Part shown: positions 33,201-43,300 of the stretch, piece by piece
Position numbering within the stretch: the first letter of the stretch is position 1
Layout: each line of letters opens with the position of its first letter
Assembly (NCBI GenBank): GCA_016191345.1
Contig: JACPOU010000032.1
Location: 1 to 64,000, forward strand
Source: Chloroflexota bacterium
GTDB lineage: Bacteria > Chloroflexota > Limnocylindria > Limnocylindrales > CSP1-4
Direction of reading: 5' to 3'
Length of the DNA stretch: 64,000 nt
Notes under the pieces: generated by a model
What the model was told of the DNA's origin: nothing
Seen by the model: the letters and a program-made list of their open reading frames with translations, nothing else
Database searches by the model: none
Translations under genes and position numbers: made by a program

Positions 33201-33701
33201 GTGACCGAACTCACCGAGCGCGCCGTCGCGTCGCGCGTTCCCTCGCTGGCCGACGAGAAGCTCCGCGTGCTCGCCCGGCGCGATCCCGTGACCGTCCGTC
33301 CGGGCACCAGTCTCGCGGCCTGCCTCGAGCGGGTCCGGGAGACGGGCACCGGCGATTCCGTCTTCGTCACGGACGAGGCGGGCGTCCTCCACGGCGTGCT
33401 GACCGAGCGGGACATCTTCGCCCGACTGGTGGGCCACGACGTCGACCTCGACCAGCCGGTCGAGACGCTCATGAAGGCCCATCCGTGGACGCTGCACCTG
33501 GACCAGCCCGTCCGCCACGCGATCGACCTCATGCAGACCGGCCGCTACCGGAACGTGCCGCTCGTCGACGACGCGAACGTGCTCGTCGGCGTCATCCGGC
33601 CCGTCGATGTCCTGAAGTTCCTCGCCGAGGCCTTCCCGGAGGAGCTCCTCAACCTCCCGCCCCGACCCCACCAGCGCATGAAGTCGACGGAGGGCGCGTG
33701 A
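33201..33701 (+). CDS. CBS-pair protein leading the KorAB operon
   Basis: 166 residues made almost entirely of two CBS motifs (about 28-85 and 92-148; VFVTDEAGVLHGVLTERDIF and VPLVDDANVLVGVIRPVDVL). CBS pairs bind adenosine nucleotides or NAD(H) and act as energy sensors. Its stop overlaps the korA GTG start (GTGA), so it is made with the oxidoreductase and may regulate it. That role is inferred; no other domain is present. Confidence 0.85.
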   Translation: MTELTERAVASRVPSLADEKLRVLARRDPVTVRPGTSLAACLERVRETGTGDSVFVTDEAGVLHGVLTERDIFARLVGHDVDLDQPVETLMKAHPWTLHLDQPVRHAIDLMQTGRYRNVPLVDDANVLVGVIRPVDVLKFLAEAFPEELLNLPPRPHQRMKSTEGA

Positions 33702-35566
33702 CCACGACCGGGACGCGCACGATCGAGGAGCGGACCCTCGACCGGGTCACGATCCGCTTCGCCGGTGATTCCGGTGACGGGATGCAGCTCACCGGCACGC
33801 AATTCACCCGGACCGCCGCGGTCTTCGGCAACGACATCAGCACCTACCCCGACTTCCCGGCCGAGATCCGCGCCCCCGCGGGCTCCCTGCCCGGCGTGCC
33901 CGGCTTCCAGCTGAGCTTCAGCTCCTCGGAGATCCACACCCCGGGCGACGAGCCCGACGTCCTCGTCGCGATGAACCCCGCGGCCCTGAAGTCGAATCTC
34001 GGCGACCTGCCGGCCGGTGGCGCGCTCGTCGTGAACGAGGATGCGTTCACCACCGCGAACCTGAACAAGGTCGGCTACACGGGCAACCCGCTGACCGACG
34101 GCTCGCTCAGCGCCTACAACGTCTTCTCGGTCCCGATCTCGACCCTCAACGCGCGCGCCGCGGAGGGCCTCGAGCTGACGAACAAGCAGGTCGACCTCAC
34201 GAAGAACTTCTTCGCCCTGGGCCTCATGTTCTGGCTCTACGAACGGGACATGGCCGCCACGCTCGCGTGGATCGACGAGAAGTTCTCGAAGCGCCCGGTC
34301 ATCGCCGAGGGCAACAAGCGGGCCCTGAAGGCCGGCTACAACTTCGGCGAGACGACCGAGATCTTCCACGAGCGCTACATCGTCCCGCCGGCCCGGCTGC
34401 GCCCGGGCAGGTACCGGAACATCACCGGCAACGAGGCGACGGCCCTCGGGTTCGTGGCCGCCTCCCAGCTCGCCGACCGGCCCCTCTTCTACGGGTCCTA
34501 TCCCATCACGCCCGCCTCGGACATCCTCCACCAGCTCGCGGCCTACAAGAACTTCGGAGTCAAGACGTTCCAGGCGGAGGACGAGATCGCGGCCATCGGT
34601 GCCGCCATCGGGGCCAGCTACGGCGGCGCGATGGGCATGACCGGCACCTCCGGGCCCGGCGTCGCCCTCAAGAGCGAGGCGCTGGGCCTCGCGGTCATGG
34701 TCGAGCTGCCGCTGGTCCTCATCGACGTCCAGCGAGCCGGACCATCGACCGGCATGCCGACGAAGACCGAGCAGGGCGACCTGCTCCAGGTGCTGTTCGG
34801 GCGGAACTCCGACTCGCCCCTCGCGGTGGTCGCTCCCGCGACACCGGGCGAGTGCTTCGGATCCGCGATCGAGGCGTGGCGCCTCGCCCTCAAGTACATG
34901 ACCCCGGTCGTGCTCCTGAGCGACGCCTTCCTCGCCAACGGCGCCGAGCCGTGGCCCATCCCGGACCCCGCCGACCTGCCCCGGATCGGCGTCCCGAACC
35001 GGACGGAGAAGGCTGGCTTCTTCCCGTACCTCCGCGACCCCGAGACGCTGTCCCGGCCCTGGGCCGTGCCCGGGACCCCCGGCCTCGAGCACCGGATCGG
35101 TGGCCTCGAGAAGTCGGACATCATGGGCAATGTCAGCTACGACCCGGACAACCACCACCGGATGCAGCTCCTGCGCCAGGCGAAGATTGCCGGCATCGCG
35201 AAGGACATCCCGCCGCTCGACGTCTACGGCGGCGACGAGGGCGACCTCCTGATCCTCGGCTGGGGCTCCACGTACGGCGCGATCCGGAGCGCCGTGGAGC
35301 GCCTCCGCGCCCGCGGCCTGGCCGTCTCGCACGCCCATCTGCGGCACCTGAACCCGTTCCCGGCGAACACCGGCGAGGTCCTCGGCGCATTCCGGCAGGT
35401 CCTCATCCCGGAGCTCAATCTCGGCCAGCTGCTCATGCTGATCCGGTCGCGCTACCTCATCGACGCGATCGGCTACAACCGCGTCCGAGGCAAGCCGTTC
35501 CGCATCGGGGAGATCGAGGCGGAGGCCGAGCGCGTCCTCGCCGGCGCGAAGGAGCCCGTGGCATGA
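33698..35566 (+). CDS. korA: 2-Oxoacid:ferredoxin oxidoreductase, alpha subunit (gamma-alpha fusion)
   Basis: 622 residues. The N-terminal ~190 residues are the gamma domain (RFAGDSGDGMQLTG), the middle is the pyrimidine-binding alpha domain (YGSYPITPASDILH; AEDEIAAIGAAIGASYGGAMGMTGTSGPG), and the C-terminal domain follows from ~480. With the beta subunit it oxidatively decarboxylates a 2-oxoacid, most likely 2-oxoglutarate, to the acyl-CoA and reduces ferredoxin. The GTG start lies in a GTGA overlap with the CBS gene. Confidence 0.93.
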   Translation: MTTTGTRTIEERTLDRVTIRFAGDSGDGMQLTGTQFTRTAAVFGNDISTYPDFPAEIRAPAGSLPGVPGFQLSFSSSEIHTPGDEPDVLVAMNPAALKSNLGDLPAGGALVVNEDAFTTANLNKVGYTGNPLTDGSLSAYNVFSVPISTLNARAAEGLELTNKQVDLTKNFFALGLMFWLYERDMAATLAWIDEKFSKRPVIAEGNKRALKAGYNFGETTEIFHERYIVPPARLRPGRYRNITGNEATALGFVAASQLADRPLFYGSYPITPASDILHQLAAYKNFGVKTFQAEDEIAAIGAAIGASYGGAMGMTGTSGPGVALKSEALGLAVMVELPLVLIDVQRAGPSTGMPTKTEQGDLLQVLFGRNSDSPLAVVAPATPGECFGSAIEAWRLALKYMTPVVLLSDAFLANGAEPWPIPDPADLPRIGVPNRTEKAGFFPYLRDPETLSRPWAVPGTPGLEHRIGGLEKSDIMGNVSYDPDNHHRMQLLRQAKIAGIAKDIPPLDVYGGDEGDLLILGWGSTYGAIRSAVERLRARGLAVSHAHLRHLNPFPANTGEVLGAFRQVLIPELNLGQLLMLIRSRYLIDAIGYNRVRGKPFRIGEIEAEAERVLAGAKEPVA

Positions 35567-36609
35567 CCGACGTCAAGGGCGTCGACGCCCTCTCGCTGCC
35601 GGTGCTGACCCGGAAGGACTTCGTCTCCGACCAGGAGGTCCGCTGGTGCCCGGGCTGCGGCGACTACTCGATCCTCGCCCAGACCCAGAAGGTGATGCCG
35701 GACTTCGGCTACCCGAAGGAGAACATCGTCTTCATCTCCGGGATCGGCTGCTCCGGCCGGCTCCCGTATTACATGAACACGTACGGCTTCCACACGATCC
35801 ACGGCCGCGCGCCGACGATCGCCACCGGGCTCAAGGCGGCCCGGCCGGACCTCATGGTCTGGGTCATCACGGGCGACGGCGACGCGCTCTCGATCGGCGG
35901 CAACCACCTCGTCCACGCGCTCCGCCGGAACGTGGACGTCCGGGTCGTCATGTTCAACAACCGGATCTATGGCCTGACGAAGGGCCAGGCGAGCCCGACC
36001 TCGGAGTTCGGCAAGGTCACGAAGTCGTCGCCGTACGGGACCGTCGACTACCCGGTCAGCCCGCTCGCGATCGCCCTGGCTGCCGAGGCGAGCTTCATCG
36101 CCCGCTCGGTCGACACGCACACGGAGCACATCCAGTCCACGCTCGATGCCGCCGGGCGGCACCGCGGGTCGGCGTTCGTGGAGGTCCTCCAGAACTGCAA
36201 CATCTTCAACGACGGCGCGCATCGCGAGTTCACCGACCGCGAGGTCCGCGACGACCGGACGCTGGTCCTCGAGCACGGCAGGCCGATGATCTTCGGCAAG
36301 GACCGCGACCGGGGCATCCGGCTCAACGGGCATCAACCCGAGATCGTCGTCCTCGGCGAGAACGGGATGACCGAAGCGGACCTCCTCGTGCATGACGAGA
36401 CCGACCCGCTCATCGCCTTCATGCTCGCCCACATCTACTGGCCCGAGTTCCCCGTGCCGGTCGGGGTCATCCGGCGGATCAGCCGGCCGACGCACGACCA
36501 GCTCATGACCGGCCAGATCGACCAGGCCATCGCCGCCCGCGGCCGGGGCGACCTGGGGCGGCTCCTGGCGGCGGGCGAGACGTGGACGGTCGAGGAGCAC
36601 GACGAATGA
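35563..36609 (+). CDS. korB: 2-Oxoacid:ferredoxin oxidoreductase, beta subunit
   Basis: 348 residues; binds thiamine pyrophosphate (GDGDALSIGGNHLVHALRRN, then FNNRIYGLTKGQ) and one [4Fe-4S] cluster through C29, C32, C63 and C212. It starts within the korA stop (ATGA) and its stop overlaps the next CBS gene in the same way. The 2-oxoglutarate preference is the common call for this KorAB type; pyruvate or branched-chain oxoacids are not excluded. Confidence 0.94.
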   Translation: MTDVKGVDALSLPVLTRKDFVSDQEVRWCPGCGDYSILAQTQKVMPDFGYPKENIVFISGIGCSGRLPYYMNTYGFHTIHGRAPTIATGLKAARPDLMVWVITGDGDALSIGGNHLVHALRRNVDVRVVMFNNRIYGLTKGQASPTSEFGKVTKSSPYGTVDYPVSPLAIALAAEASFIARSVDTHTEHIQSTLDAAGRHRGSAFVEVLQNCNIFNDGAHREFTDREVRDDRTLVLEHGRPMIFGKDRDRGIRLNGHQPEIVVLGENGMTEADLLVHDETDPLIAFMLAHIYWPEFPVPVGVIRRISRPTHDQLMTGQIDQAIAARGRGDLGRLLAAGETWTVEEHDE

Positions 36610-37106
36610 CCTGCCCGGTCTGCCAGTGGCAGAACTTCGAGGGCGACGACATCTGCGAGAACTGCGGCGCGGACCTGCGCGCCTCCGACACGCCGGAGCC
36701 CGCGACCGGCTTCCACGGGCCCCTGCTGGGCATCCACCTGGCCGAGCTCGGCGCCCCGGAGCCCGTCACCGTGAGCGGCGACGAGGATGTCGCCGAGCTC
36801 GTCGAGCGGATGCACCGCGAGAAGATCGACTGCCTCCTCGTCACCGAGAACGGCCGCCTCGCCGGCATCTTCACCGACCGCGATGCGCTGCTCAAGCTCG
36901 CCGGCCACGGCCTCGAGCACGGCCCGATCCGCGACTTCATGACGCCGGATCCCGTCGTCCTCCGCCACGACGACACGATCGCCGTCGCGATCAACAAGAT
37001 GGCCGTCGGCGGTTTCCGCCACGTGCCGATCGTCGAGGGCCGCCGGCCCATCGCCGTGGTCTCGGCCCGCGACGTCTTCCGGCACATCGCCACCCGTCTC
37101 GGCTGA
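36606..37106 (+). CDS. Zinc-ribbon CBS-pair protein
   Basis: 166 residues: an N-terminal C4 zinc ribbon (C3, C6, C17, C20) followed by two CBS motifs (about 55-105 and 115-165). It overlaps korB by four bases. Together with the first gene of the operon it brackets KorAB between two adenylate-sensing proteins. A role as redox- or energy-dependent regulator or scaffold of the oxidoreductase is plausible but unproven. Confidence 0.85.
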   Translation: MTCPVCQWQNFEGDDICENCGADLRASDTPEPATGFHGPLLGIHLAELGAPEPVTVSGDEDVAELVERMHREKIDCLLVTENGRLAGIFTDRDALLKLAGHGLEHGPIRDFMTPDPVVLRHDDTIAVAINKMAVGGFRHVPIVEGRRPIAVVSARDVFRHIATRLG

Positions 37107-37113
37107 GCCGCCC

Positions 37114-38304
37114 GTGGCGACCGCGCCCGGCAGCGGGCGAGCGGACGGCAGGGCGCCGGTGATCGCGTCCGAGCGATACGCAGAGCGGCTGGATCGCGCC
37201 CAGGCCCTAACCGCGGAGCGGGGAATCGGTGCTCTGCTCATCGGGGTCGGGGCCGATCTCCGCTACATCACGGGCTACGCCGCGATGCCGCTCGAGCGGC
37301 TGACGATGCTCGTCGTCCCGGCGGCCGGGGCACCCACGCTGGTGGCACCCCGGCTCGAGGCGATGGCGGCGGTCGGCGCCCCGGGCGTCCGTGCGGCGGG
37401 AATCGAGGTCGTGCCCTGGGACGAGACCGACGACGCCCACGCGCTCCTCCGCGGGCTCGCCGGCCCGGGCGCGACGAAGGCCGGTGCCCGCATCCTCGTG
37501 AGCGACCGGCTCTGGGCGATGCACGTGCTCGGCATCCAGCGCGTCCTGCCCGAGGCCAGGCTGGGCCTGGCGACCGAGATCCTCCGCGTCCTCCGCATGG
37601 TCAAGGACCCGGACGAGGTCCAGCTGCTCCGCCTCGCCGCGCATGCCGCCGACCGGGTCGTCGGGCAGATCGCGGCCGGTCGCCTGGTCGGGCGAACCGA
37701 GGCGGAGGTGAGCCGCGAGGTCAAGGACCGCCTGATCGCCGAGGGCCACGAGCACGCCGAGTTCGCGATCGTGGCGGCGGGGCCCAACTCGGCGTCGCCG
37801 CACCACGATGCCACGGACCGGGAGATCCGGGCGGGCGAGCCGATCGTGCTCGACATCGGCGGGTCCCTCGTCGGCTATGGCTCGGACACGACCCGGACGC
37901 TCTGGGTCACCGGCGGCGATCCGGCGGTCGGCCCAACGGACGAGTTCCGGGCCATGTTCGACGTGCTCCAGGATGCCCAGGCGCTCGCCACAGCCGCGGT
38001 CCGGCCGGGCGCGAGCTGCGAGTCCATCGACCGGGCGGCGCGTGACCGCATCACGGCGGCCGGCTACGGGCCGCAGTTTCTGCACCGGGTCGGGCACGGG
38101 ATCGGCCTGGAGGCGCACGAGGAGCCGTACCTCGTGGCCGGCAACGCCGAGCCCCTCGTGGCCGGGGTCGCGTTCTCGGTGGAGCCGGGGATCTACCTCG
38201 AGGGCCGGTTCGGGGCGCGGATCGAGGACATCGTCGTGTGCGGTCCCGACGGGCCGGACGTGCTCAACCAATCCGATCGAGGTCTCTGGATCGTCGACGG
38301 CTGA
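37114..38304 (+). CDS. M24 family metallopeptidase (Xaa-Pro dipeptidase-like)
   Basis: 396 residues: an N-terminal creatinase-like domain (about 20-160) and a C-terminal pita-bread catalytic domain with the full dinuclear metal set D247, D258, H328, E357 and E371. No signal peptide, so a cytoplasmic aminopeptidase that trims X-Pro peptides. GTG start 7 bases after the CBS gene; a downstream GTG (VIASERYAE) is an alternative start. Probably co-transcribed with the kor operon. Confidence 0.88.
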   Translation: MATAPGSGRADGRAPVIASERYAERLDRAQALTAERGIGALLIGVGADLRYITGYAAMPLERLTMLVVPAAGAPTLVAPRLEAMAAVGAPGVRAAGIEVVPWDETDDAHALLRGLAGPGATKAGARILVSDRLWAMHVLGIQRVLPEARLGLATEILRVLRMVKDPDEVQLLRLAAHAADRVVGQIAAGRLVGRTEAEVSREVKDRLIAEGHEHAEFAIVAAGPNSASPHHDATDREIRAGEPIVLDIGGSLVGYGSDTTRTLWVTGGDPAVGPTDEFRAMFDVLQDAQALATAAVRPGASCESIDRAARDRITAAGYGPQFLHRVGHGIGLEAHEEPYLVAGNAEPLVAGVAFSVEPGIYLEGRFGARIEDIVVCGPDGPDVLNQSDRGLWIVDG

Positions 38305-38373
38305 CGGGCCGTGTCCCGCGCGGCGGGGGTGGCCGCAGCCAGGGCGAGGCGGTTCTCCGGCCGGAGGTCGGCT

Positions 38374-39216
38374 ATGATCGTGCGACCGGGCGGCCCGCCC
38401 GATCACCTGCCAGCCGAGCCCGATGTCCTCGACCCTCTCGCGGCGCTCCGGCGCCGCCGCTCCCGGCCGATGAGCCGCCGTTCGCATCACCCCGCGCGCG
38501 GTCACGCCCGCCCGGCGCACGCGGAGCCACGGCCGACCCAGGCCGAGAGCCGCTCACCACGGGCCGCTGCTGCCCCGGACCGCACGGCTTCCGTGCCGGA
38601 CGCTCGAGACGCACGAGCGGCGTCCCGTGCGGTCGAGGCGCCACGGCATTCGCTGCCTGCGGCCCCGCCCGGGAGCGATCACCTCGGAGGCGGGGACCGT
38701 CCGGCCAGCCGCGCAGCGGCAGCCCCAGCTCCCGACCTCATGCCGCCACACGAGCCGATACCGGCGCTCGAGTCCGCCCAGCGGCTCGCTCCGCCTCCCG
38801 ACGCGCCGGCCCTGGCGGACGTCCCGGAGCCGCCGGCCCCTGACGTCGAGACCGCCGCCCCAGAGTTCGCAGCGGCGGTCCCGGAGGGGAGCCGTCCGCC
38901 GCTGCCGGGCATCAATGGAGGCGAGGCTGACCGGTCCACCTGTACGGCGCCGCAGCTTCGGCGGTTCATCAAGAGCCGCGCCTACGTTCCGATGCACGAG
39001 CTCCGCCGCCGATTCGCGATCGAGGGCGGGGACGACGATGTCACCCCCGTGGAGATGCCCGCATCCGCCCGGATCTACGTCGGCCTGCCGCACCGCGAGG
39101 GGCGCCTGCTCGGCGAGCTCCTCCGGAACGGAGAGATCGGGTACGAGCTCTCGATGGATCCGATCACGCCGATCGTCGTGGGGGTCTTCCCGATGCGCCC
39201 CGTGCCGCGCGCCTAG
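38374..39216 (+). CDS. Pro/Ala/Arg-rich protein with a conserved-looking C-terminus, function unknown
   Basis: 280 residues from an ATG with GGAGG six bases upstream. Residues ~1-190 are low-complexity, proline-rich and probably disordered. The last ~90 residues look folded (TCTAPQLRRFIKSRAYVPMHELRRRF, then a stretch on reading two-strand motifs IYVGLPHREGRLLGELL). I recognise no family. TATGAT at 38373 overlaps the start codon and is not taken as its promoter. Confidence 0.55.
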   Translation: MIVRPGGPPDHLPAEPDVLDPLAALRRRRSRPMSRRSHHPARGHARPAHAEPRPTQAESRSPRAAAAPDRTASVPDARDARAASRAVEAPRHSLPAAPPGSDHLGGGDRPASRAAAAPAPDLMPPHEPIPALESAQRLAPPPDAPALADVPEPPAPDVETAAPEFAAAVPEGSRPPLPGINGGEADRSTCTAPQLRRFIKSRAYVPMHELRRRFAIEGGDDDVTPVEMPASARIYVGLPHREGRLLGELLRNGEIGYELSMDPITPIVVGVFPMRPVPRA

Positions 39217-39308
39217 AACCGGCCGCCCGGAGGCTGTTGCAACACAGCTGTCACACGGGCGACCGTTGCCATGACGCACCGCTGACGAGGCGTGGGTCGC
39301 GGAAGTCC

Positions 39309-39334
39309 TTGACCTTCGCCAACTCAGGTACGAT
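39309..39334 (+). promoter_or_regulatory. Promoter of the 310-residue secreted protein gene
   Basis: TTGACC (39309-39314) and TACGAT (39329-39334) with a short 14-base spacer; one of the few promoters here with a recognisable -35-like box. Leader about 88 bases. Confidence 0.4.
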
Positions 39335-39428
39335 GCTTCCCCGATAGCCCGAATGGCGACGAAGGGCAGGACCTTCGTACCAGGCTACAAGCGCCCCGGC
39401 GTTGCCCCGGCCCCAGGAGGTTCTCTCA

Positions 39429-40361
39429 GTGACCCGTCGACCCACTTCCCGCGGGGTCAGCCTCGTTGCCTCGACCGCGCTCCTGGCCCTCACGCTCCTC
39501 GTCCCGGCCGGCGCCAGCGCGGCGATCCCGGATCTGATCAGGTCTTCCGCTCCCGCGCCCGCCACGATCTCGGCCGGCGGCCGCGGTGCGGTGATCTTCG
39601 GCATCTACAACAATGACAAGAGCACCGTGTCGCAGCTCTACCTGGTCAATGTCGCGATCACCGGCGGATCGATCGTCGGGCTGTATCCATCCCAGGGGAC
39701 CTGCGCGGCCACCTGCAGTCTCGGACAGCTGAAGCCGCGGAAGGCCGCCACGGTCACCGTCGTCTTCGACGCCTCTGCCGGCGCCTCGAGTGTCAACGTC
39801 ACGGGCATCTTCAACACGACGGGGCTCGGCTCGGGCGGTGGCGACCAGAGCCACGGCGACGACTGGCCCGTTGCCCAGAGCGTCGCGACATCGTCGGATA
39901 GCCAGGACTTCGGCGGCCGGTTTGTGGATGCCGCGAACGACGTCGTCGTCCAGAACCTCCAGGCGGTCGGCACGACGAATCCCCAGGCGACGAAGGTCAT
40001 CGCACCCCAGACGATGGTCGGCGTGTCCGTGGAAGACGGCGGCACGGCCACCTGCCCAGCGACCATCACGTGCTTCGGCGAGGCCTCGGTCATCGAGGTC
40101 GCCGGCGGCGCCACGTTCCCGGGCGGCTTCCGGGTGGTCATCACCATGGACAGCAGCGAGCTCCCGTCCGGGGTGAACGCGAAGAACATCAAGATCTACC
40201 ACGCATGGGACGGCGGGAGCGAGAACATCTTCCTCCGCTGCTCCTTCGCCAATGGCCTCCCCAAGTCCATGCCATGCCTCAACGCGGTCAAGGTCAACGG
40301 GAACGATCTGCAGGTCACGATCTGGACGACCCACAACGGGATCATGCGGGGCAACGCGTAG
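39429..40361 (+). CDS. Secreted protein, function unknown
   Basis: 310 residues. A GTG start with AGGAGG upstream (39416-39421) is followed by a signal peptide (TALLALTLLVPAGASA, cleavage near residue 31). The mature chain is rich in Gly, Ser, Thr and Val, probably beta-sandwich; two cysteine pairs (GTCAATC and CPATITC) and further cysteines near the end may form disulfides. I recognise no family. Its stop lies 15 bases from the convergent cyclase gene. Confidence 0.78.
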   Translation: MTRRPTSRGVSLVASTALLALTLLVPAGASAAIPDLIRSSAPAPATISAGGRGAVIFGIYNNDKSTVSQLYLVNVAITGGSIVGLYPSQGTCAATCSLGQLKPRKAATVTVVFDASAGASSVNVTGIFNTTGLGSGGGDQSHGDDWPVAQSVATSSDSQDFGGRFVDAANDVVVQNLQAVGTTNPQATKVIAPQTMVGVSVEDGGTATCPATITCFGEASVIEVAGGATFPGGFRVVITMDSSELPSGVNAKNIKIYHAWDGGSENIFLRCSFANGLPKSMPCLNAVKVNGNDLQVTIWTTHNGIMRGNA

Positions 40362-40376
40362 GACCTTCCGATCGCC

Positions 40377-43300
40377 TCAGGCCGGGGCGAGGACGTCGAG
40401 CAGGCTCCTGACCCGCCCGGCGGATACCAGGTCCCCCTTCTCCTCGTAGCGCTCCAGGGCCTCCCGCAAGGGGGGCCCTGCCGATTCCCGGTCGCCGGCA
40501 TCGAGGTAGACCCGGCCCAGCTCCATGAGCGTGTCGGCGTGCTGGTCGATGTCGAGCGTCCCGCCCGCGATCACGGCCGCCTCACGGGCCGCGGTGATCG
40601 CCGCATCCCGGTCGCCGGTGATGAACAGGAGCCGGGCCCGCGTGATCCGCCACGCTGCCTGGGTGTAGGCGTCCTCGCCGTCCGCGAGCTCCGCCGCCAG
40701 TGCCGTGAACTGCTCCGCTTCCTCGATCTTGCCCTGTTCCAGCAGGACACCGCCGAGGAGTGCCGCCACCGTCGAGCGGAAGTACCGCTCGCCGAGGGCG
40801 TCGAGGGCAACGAAGTCGGCCCGCAGGCCGGCCTCGGCCGCCGCGACGTCGCCGGCGAGGATCTCGACGCGTGACCAGTCGACGGACGTCGATGCCGCCG
40901 TGACGCTCGGCCCGAGGTCGGCGAGCATCTCCCGGCCCCGGGCGTACAGCCGGCGCGCCCGGTCGAAGTCGCCCTGCATCGAATGGAGAACGGCGAGCAC
41001 GCCGAGGATGATCCCCTCGGCCTTCCGGTCGCCCCGGATCTCGTCGGCGAGCGCTTCGCAGCGGGTGATGGCGTCGGCCACGGGGGTTGGCCCGTGGAGC
41101 GACGTCGCCGCATAGCCCATCGCGCCGAGGCCGATCTCGCGCTGGTCCCCGGCAATCCGGGCATGCTCGGCCGCCTGAACGGCGGCTTCCGCGGCGAGGT
41201 CGAACCGCCCGCTCGTGCCGTGGATGAACATCACGAGGCGCCAGCCGCGGGCCACGCTCGAATGGTCGTCGAGCCGGCCCAGGACCTCGATCGCGGCCTG
41301 GACCGACCGCACCGCTTCCCCGGCATCGACCGTCTCGCCCGTGTAGTTCGCGAGGGCCACGCCGGCGAGATGGAGCCGGGCGGAGGCGCGCTCCTCACCC
41401 GCTTCGGACGCCAGGGCGGCCCCGGATTCGAGGACCGCCTTCGCCTCGTCGAAGGAGCCGTTCTCGGTCAGGGCATCCACGAAGAGTGGCAGCAGGTCCA
41501 TCCGAAGCGGGTCCGGCCCGTCGAGGAGCGCGGTCGCGCGCCGGAGGAGGGTGCAGGCCGCGGGCGTGTCGCCGCGGGCGAAGGCCCGCCGCCCGGCGGC
41601 GCCGAGCTTGGTCGCGCCGCGCCGCCCGATCTCGCGCGTCTCGTCGTCGACCCGGCCGAGGTCGGCGCGGTAGCGATACGCCTGCTCGAGGTGGTAGCCC
41701 AGGATCTCCTCGAACTCCTGCTCCCGGCCGCGCTCGCGGTTGACCCGCTCCGCCCAGGCCACGAACCGCTCGTGCAGCGTCGCCCGCGCCCGCTTCAGGA
41801 GCGAGCCGTAGGCCGTGTCGCGGATCAGCAGGTTGGAGAAGCGGTAGGCGCCCTCGTCCTCGCCCGCGTCGGGTCGGACGAAGCGCTTCCTGGAGAGCGT
41901 CATCAGGTGGCCGCTGACCGCGCCCCGGAGCATGTCCGGAACGAGCTCGGTGACCGCCGCGGTCGGGAAGACGAGGCCGATGACCGACGCCGGCTCCACG
42001 ATCGCCCGTTCCTCGCGCCCGAGGTGATCCAGGCGGGCAGCAAGGAGCGCGTTGATCGACGGCGGCACCGCGAGCTCCGAGGCGGCCTCGGTCGAGACCC
42101 AGCGATCGCCCTCATGGCGCAGGGCTCCCGACTCGACGAGCATGGACACGAGCTGCTCGATGAAGAGGGGATTGCCCTCCGACGCGCCGACGATCCGCGC
42201 CCGCACGCCGGCATCGATCTCCCCGTCCGGAAGGAGCGTCTCGATGACCGTCCCGCTGTCCTCCTCGCCGAGCGGTCGGAGCAGGATCCGGTTCGCCGCC
42301 TGGCTGTCCCACCACTCGCCGTGCGCCTCCTGCAGCTCGAGGCGCGCGGACGCCGTGACGAGGATGGGGGCGCCGCGGACCGTCTCGACGAGGTGATCGA
42401 GGAACTCGAGGAACGTCGGCTCCGCCGAGTGGATGTCGTCGATCGCCAGGACGAGCGGCCTCGACCGGGCGAGCCCCTCGAGGAGTTTGCGGGCACCCCA
42501 GAAGAGCTCCGCGACCGGGAAGCGCGTCGTCGACAGCCCGATCGCCGCGGCGACCCGCTCCGTGATCCCGGGCCCTTCCTCGCCCCCGCGCCCCTCGGCC
42601 CCGACGAGCGCCTCGATCTTCGCGATCGCCACCTCGGGGGCGTCGTCCGCCTCGATCGCGGCGGCCTCGCGGACGATCTCGACGAGGGGCCAGAACGTGA
42701 TCCCGTCGCCGTACGGCAGGCAGCGGCCGCGCAGGATCCGGGCCCGATCACCGACGCGCTCGCGGAACTCGCGGACGAGCCGCGACTTGCCGACGCCGGC
42801 GTCCCCGACCACGATCCGGACGCGGCAGGCGCGGAAGTCCTCGACCTCGTCGAGCGCCTCGGCCAGGCGGGCGAGCTCGGCGGCACGGCCGACGAATGGA
42901 CGAGCGGCCGACCGGCCCGCCCCCGCCGCGTCGCTCGTCCCGGCCGCGGCCCGGACGTCGAGCAGCCGGTAAGCGGGCACCCGCTCCGACTTGCCCTTGA
43001 GCTCCAGCGGCTCGACGACCTCGACCTCGACCTGGTCGCGAACGAGCTGGTAGGTCAGCTCGCCGATCAGCACCTCCATGGCCGGGGCGGACTGCTCGAG
43101 GCGGGCAGCCACGTTGACCGTGTCGCCGGTCACGATCTGCTGGGTCGCATTCGGGTCGCTGTTGGCGACGACCGGCCCGGTGTTCACGCCGGTCCGGTTG
43201 GCGAGCGTGACGCCGTACTCGCGCTCGAGCTCGACGTTCAGGGCGTGGAGCGCCCGCTGCATCCCATGGGCCGCCCGGACCGCCCGCAGGGCGTCGTCCT

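Noticed and set aside
38373-38378. TATGAT as a -10 box
   Set aside because: It contains the ATG of the gene that best fits a GGAGG ribosome-binding site, and no sensible start codon lies 6-7 bases downstream.
41100-41120. Look-alike of the 21-nt palindromic motif (GCATAG near GACGTCG)
   Set aside because: It lies inside conserved coding sequence of the cyclase gene and matches only about half of the motif positions.
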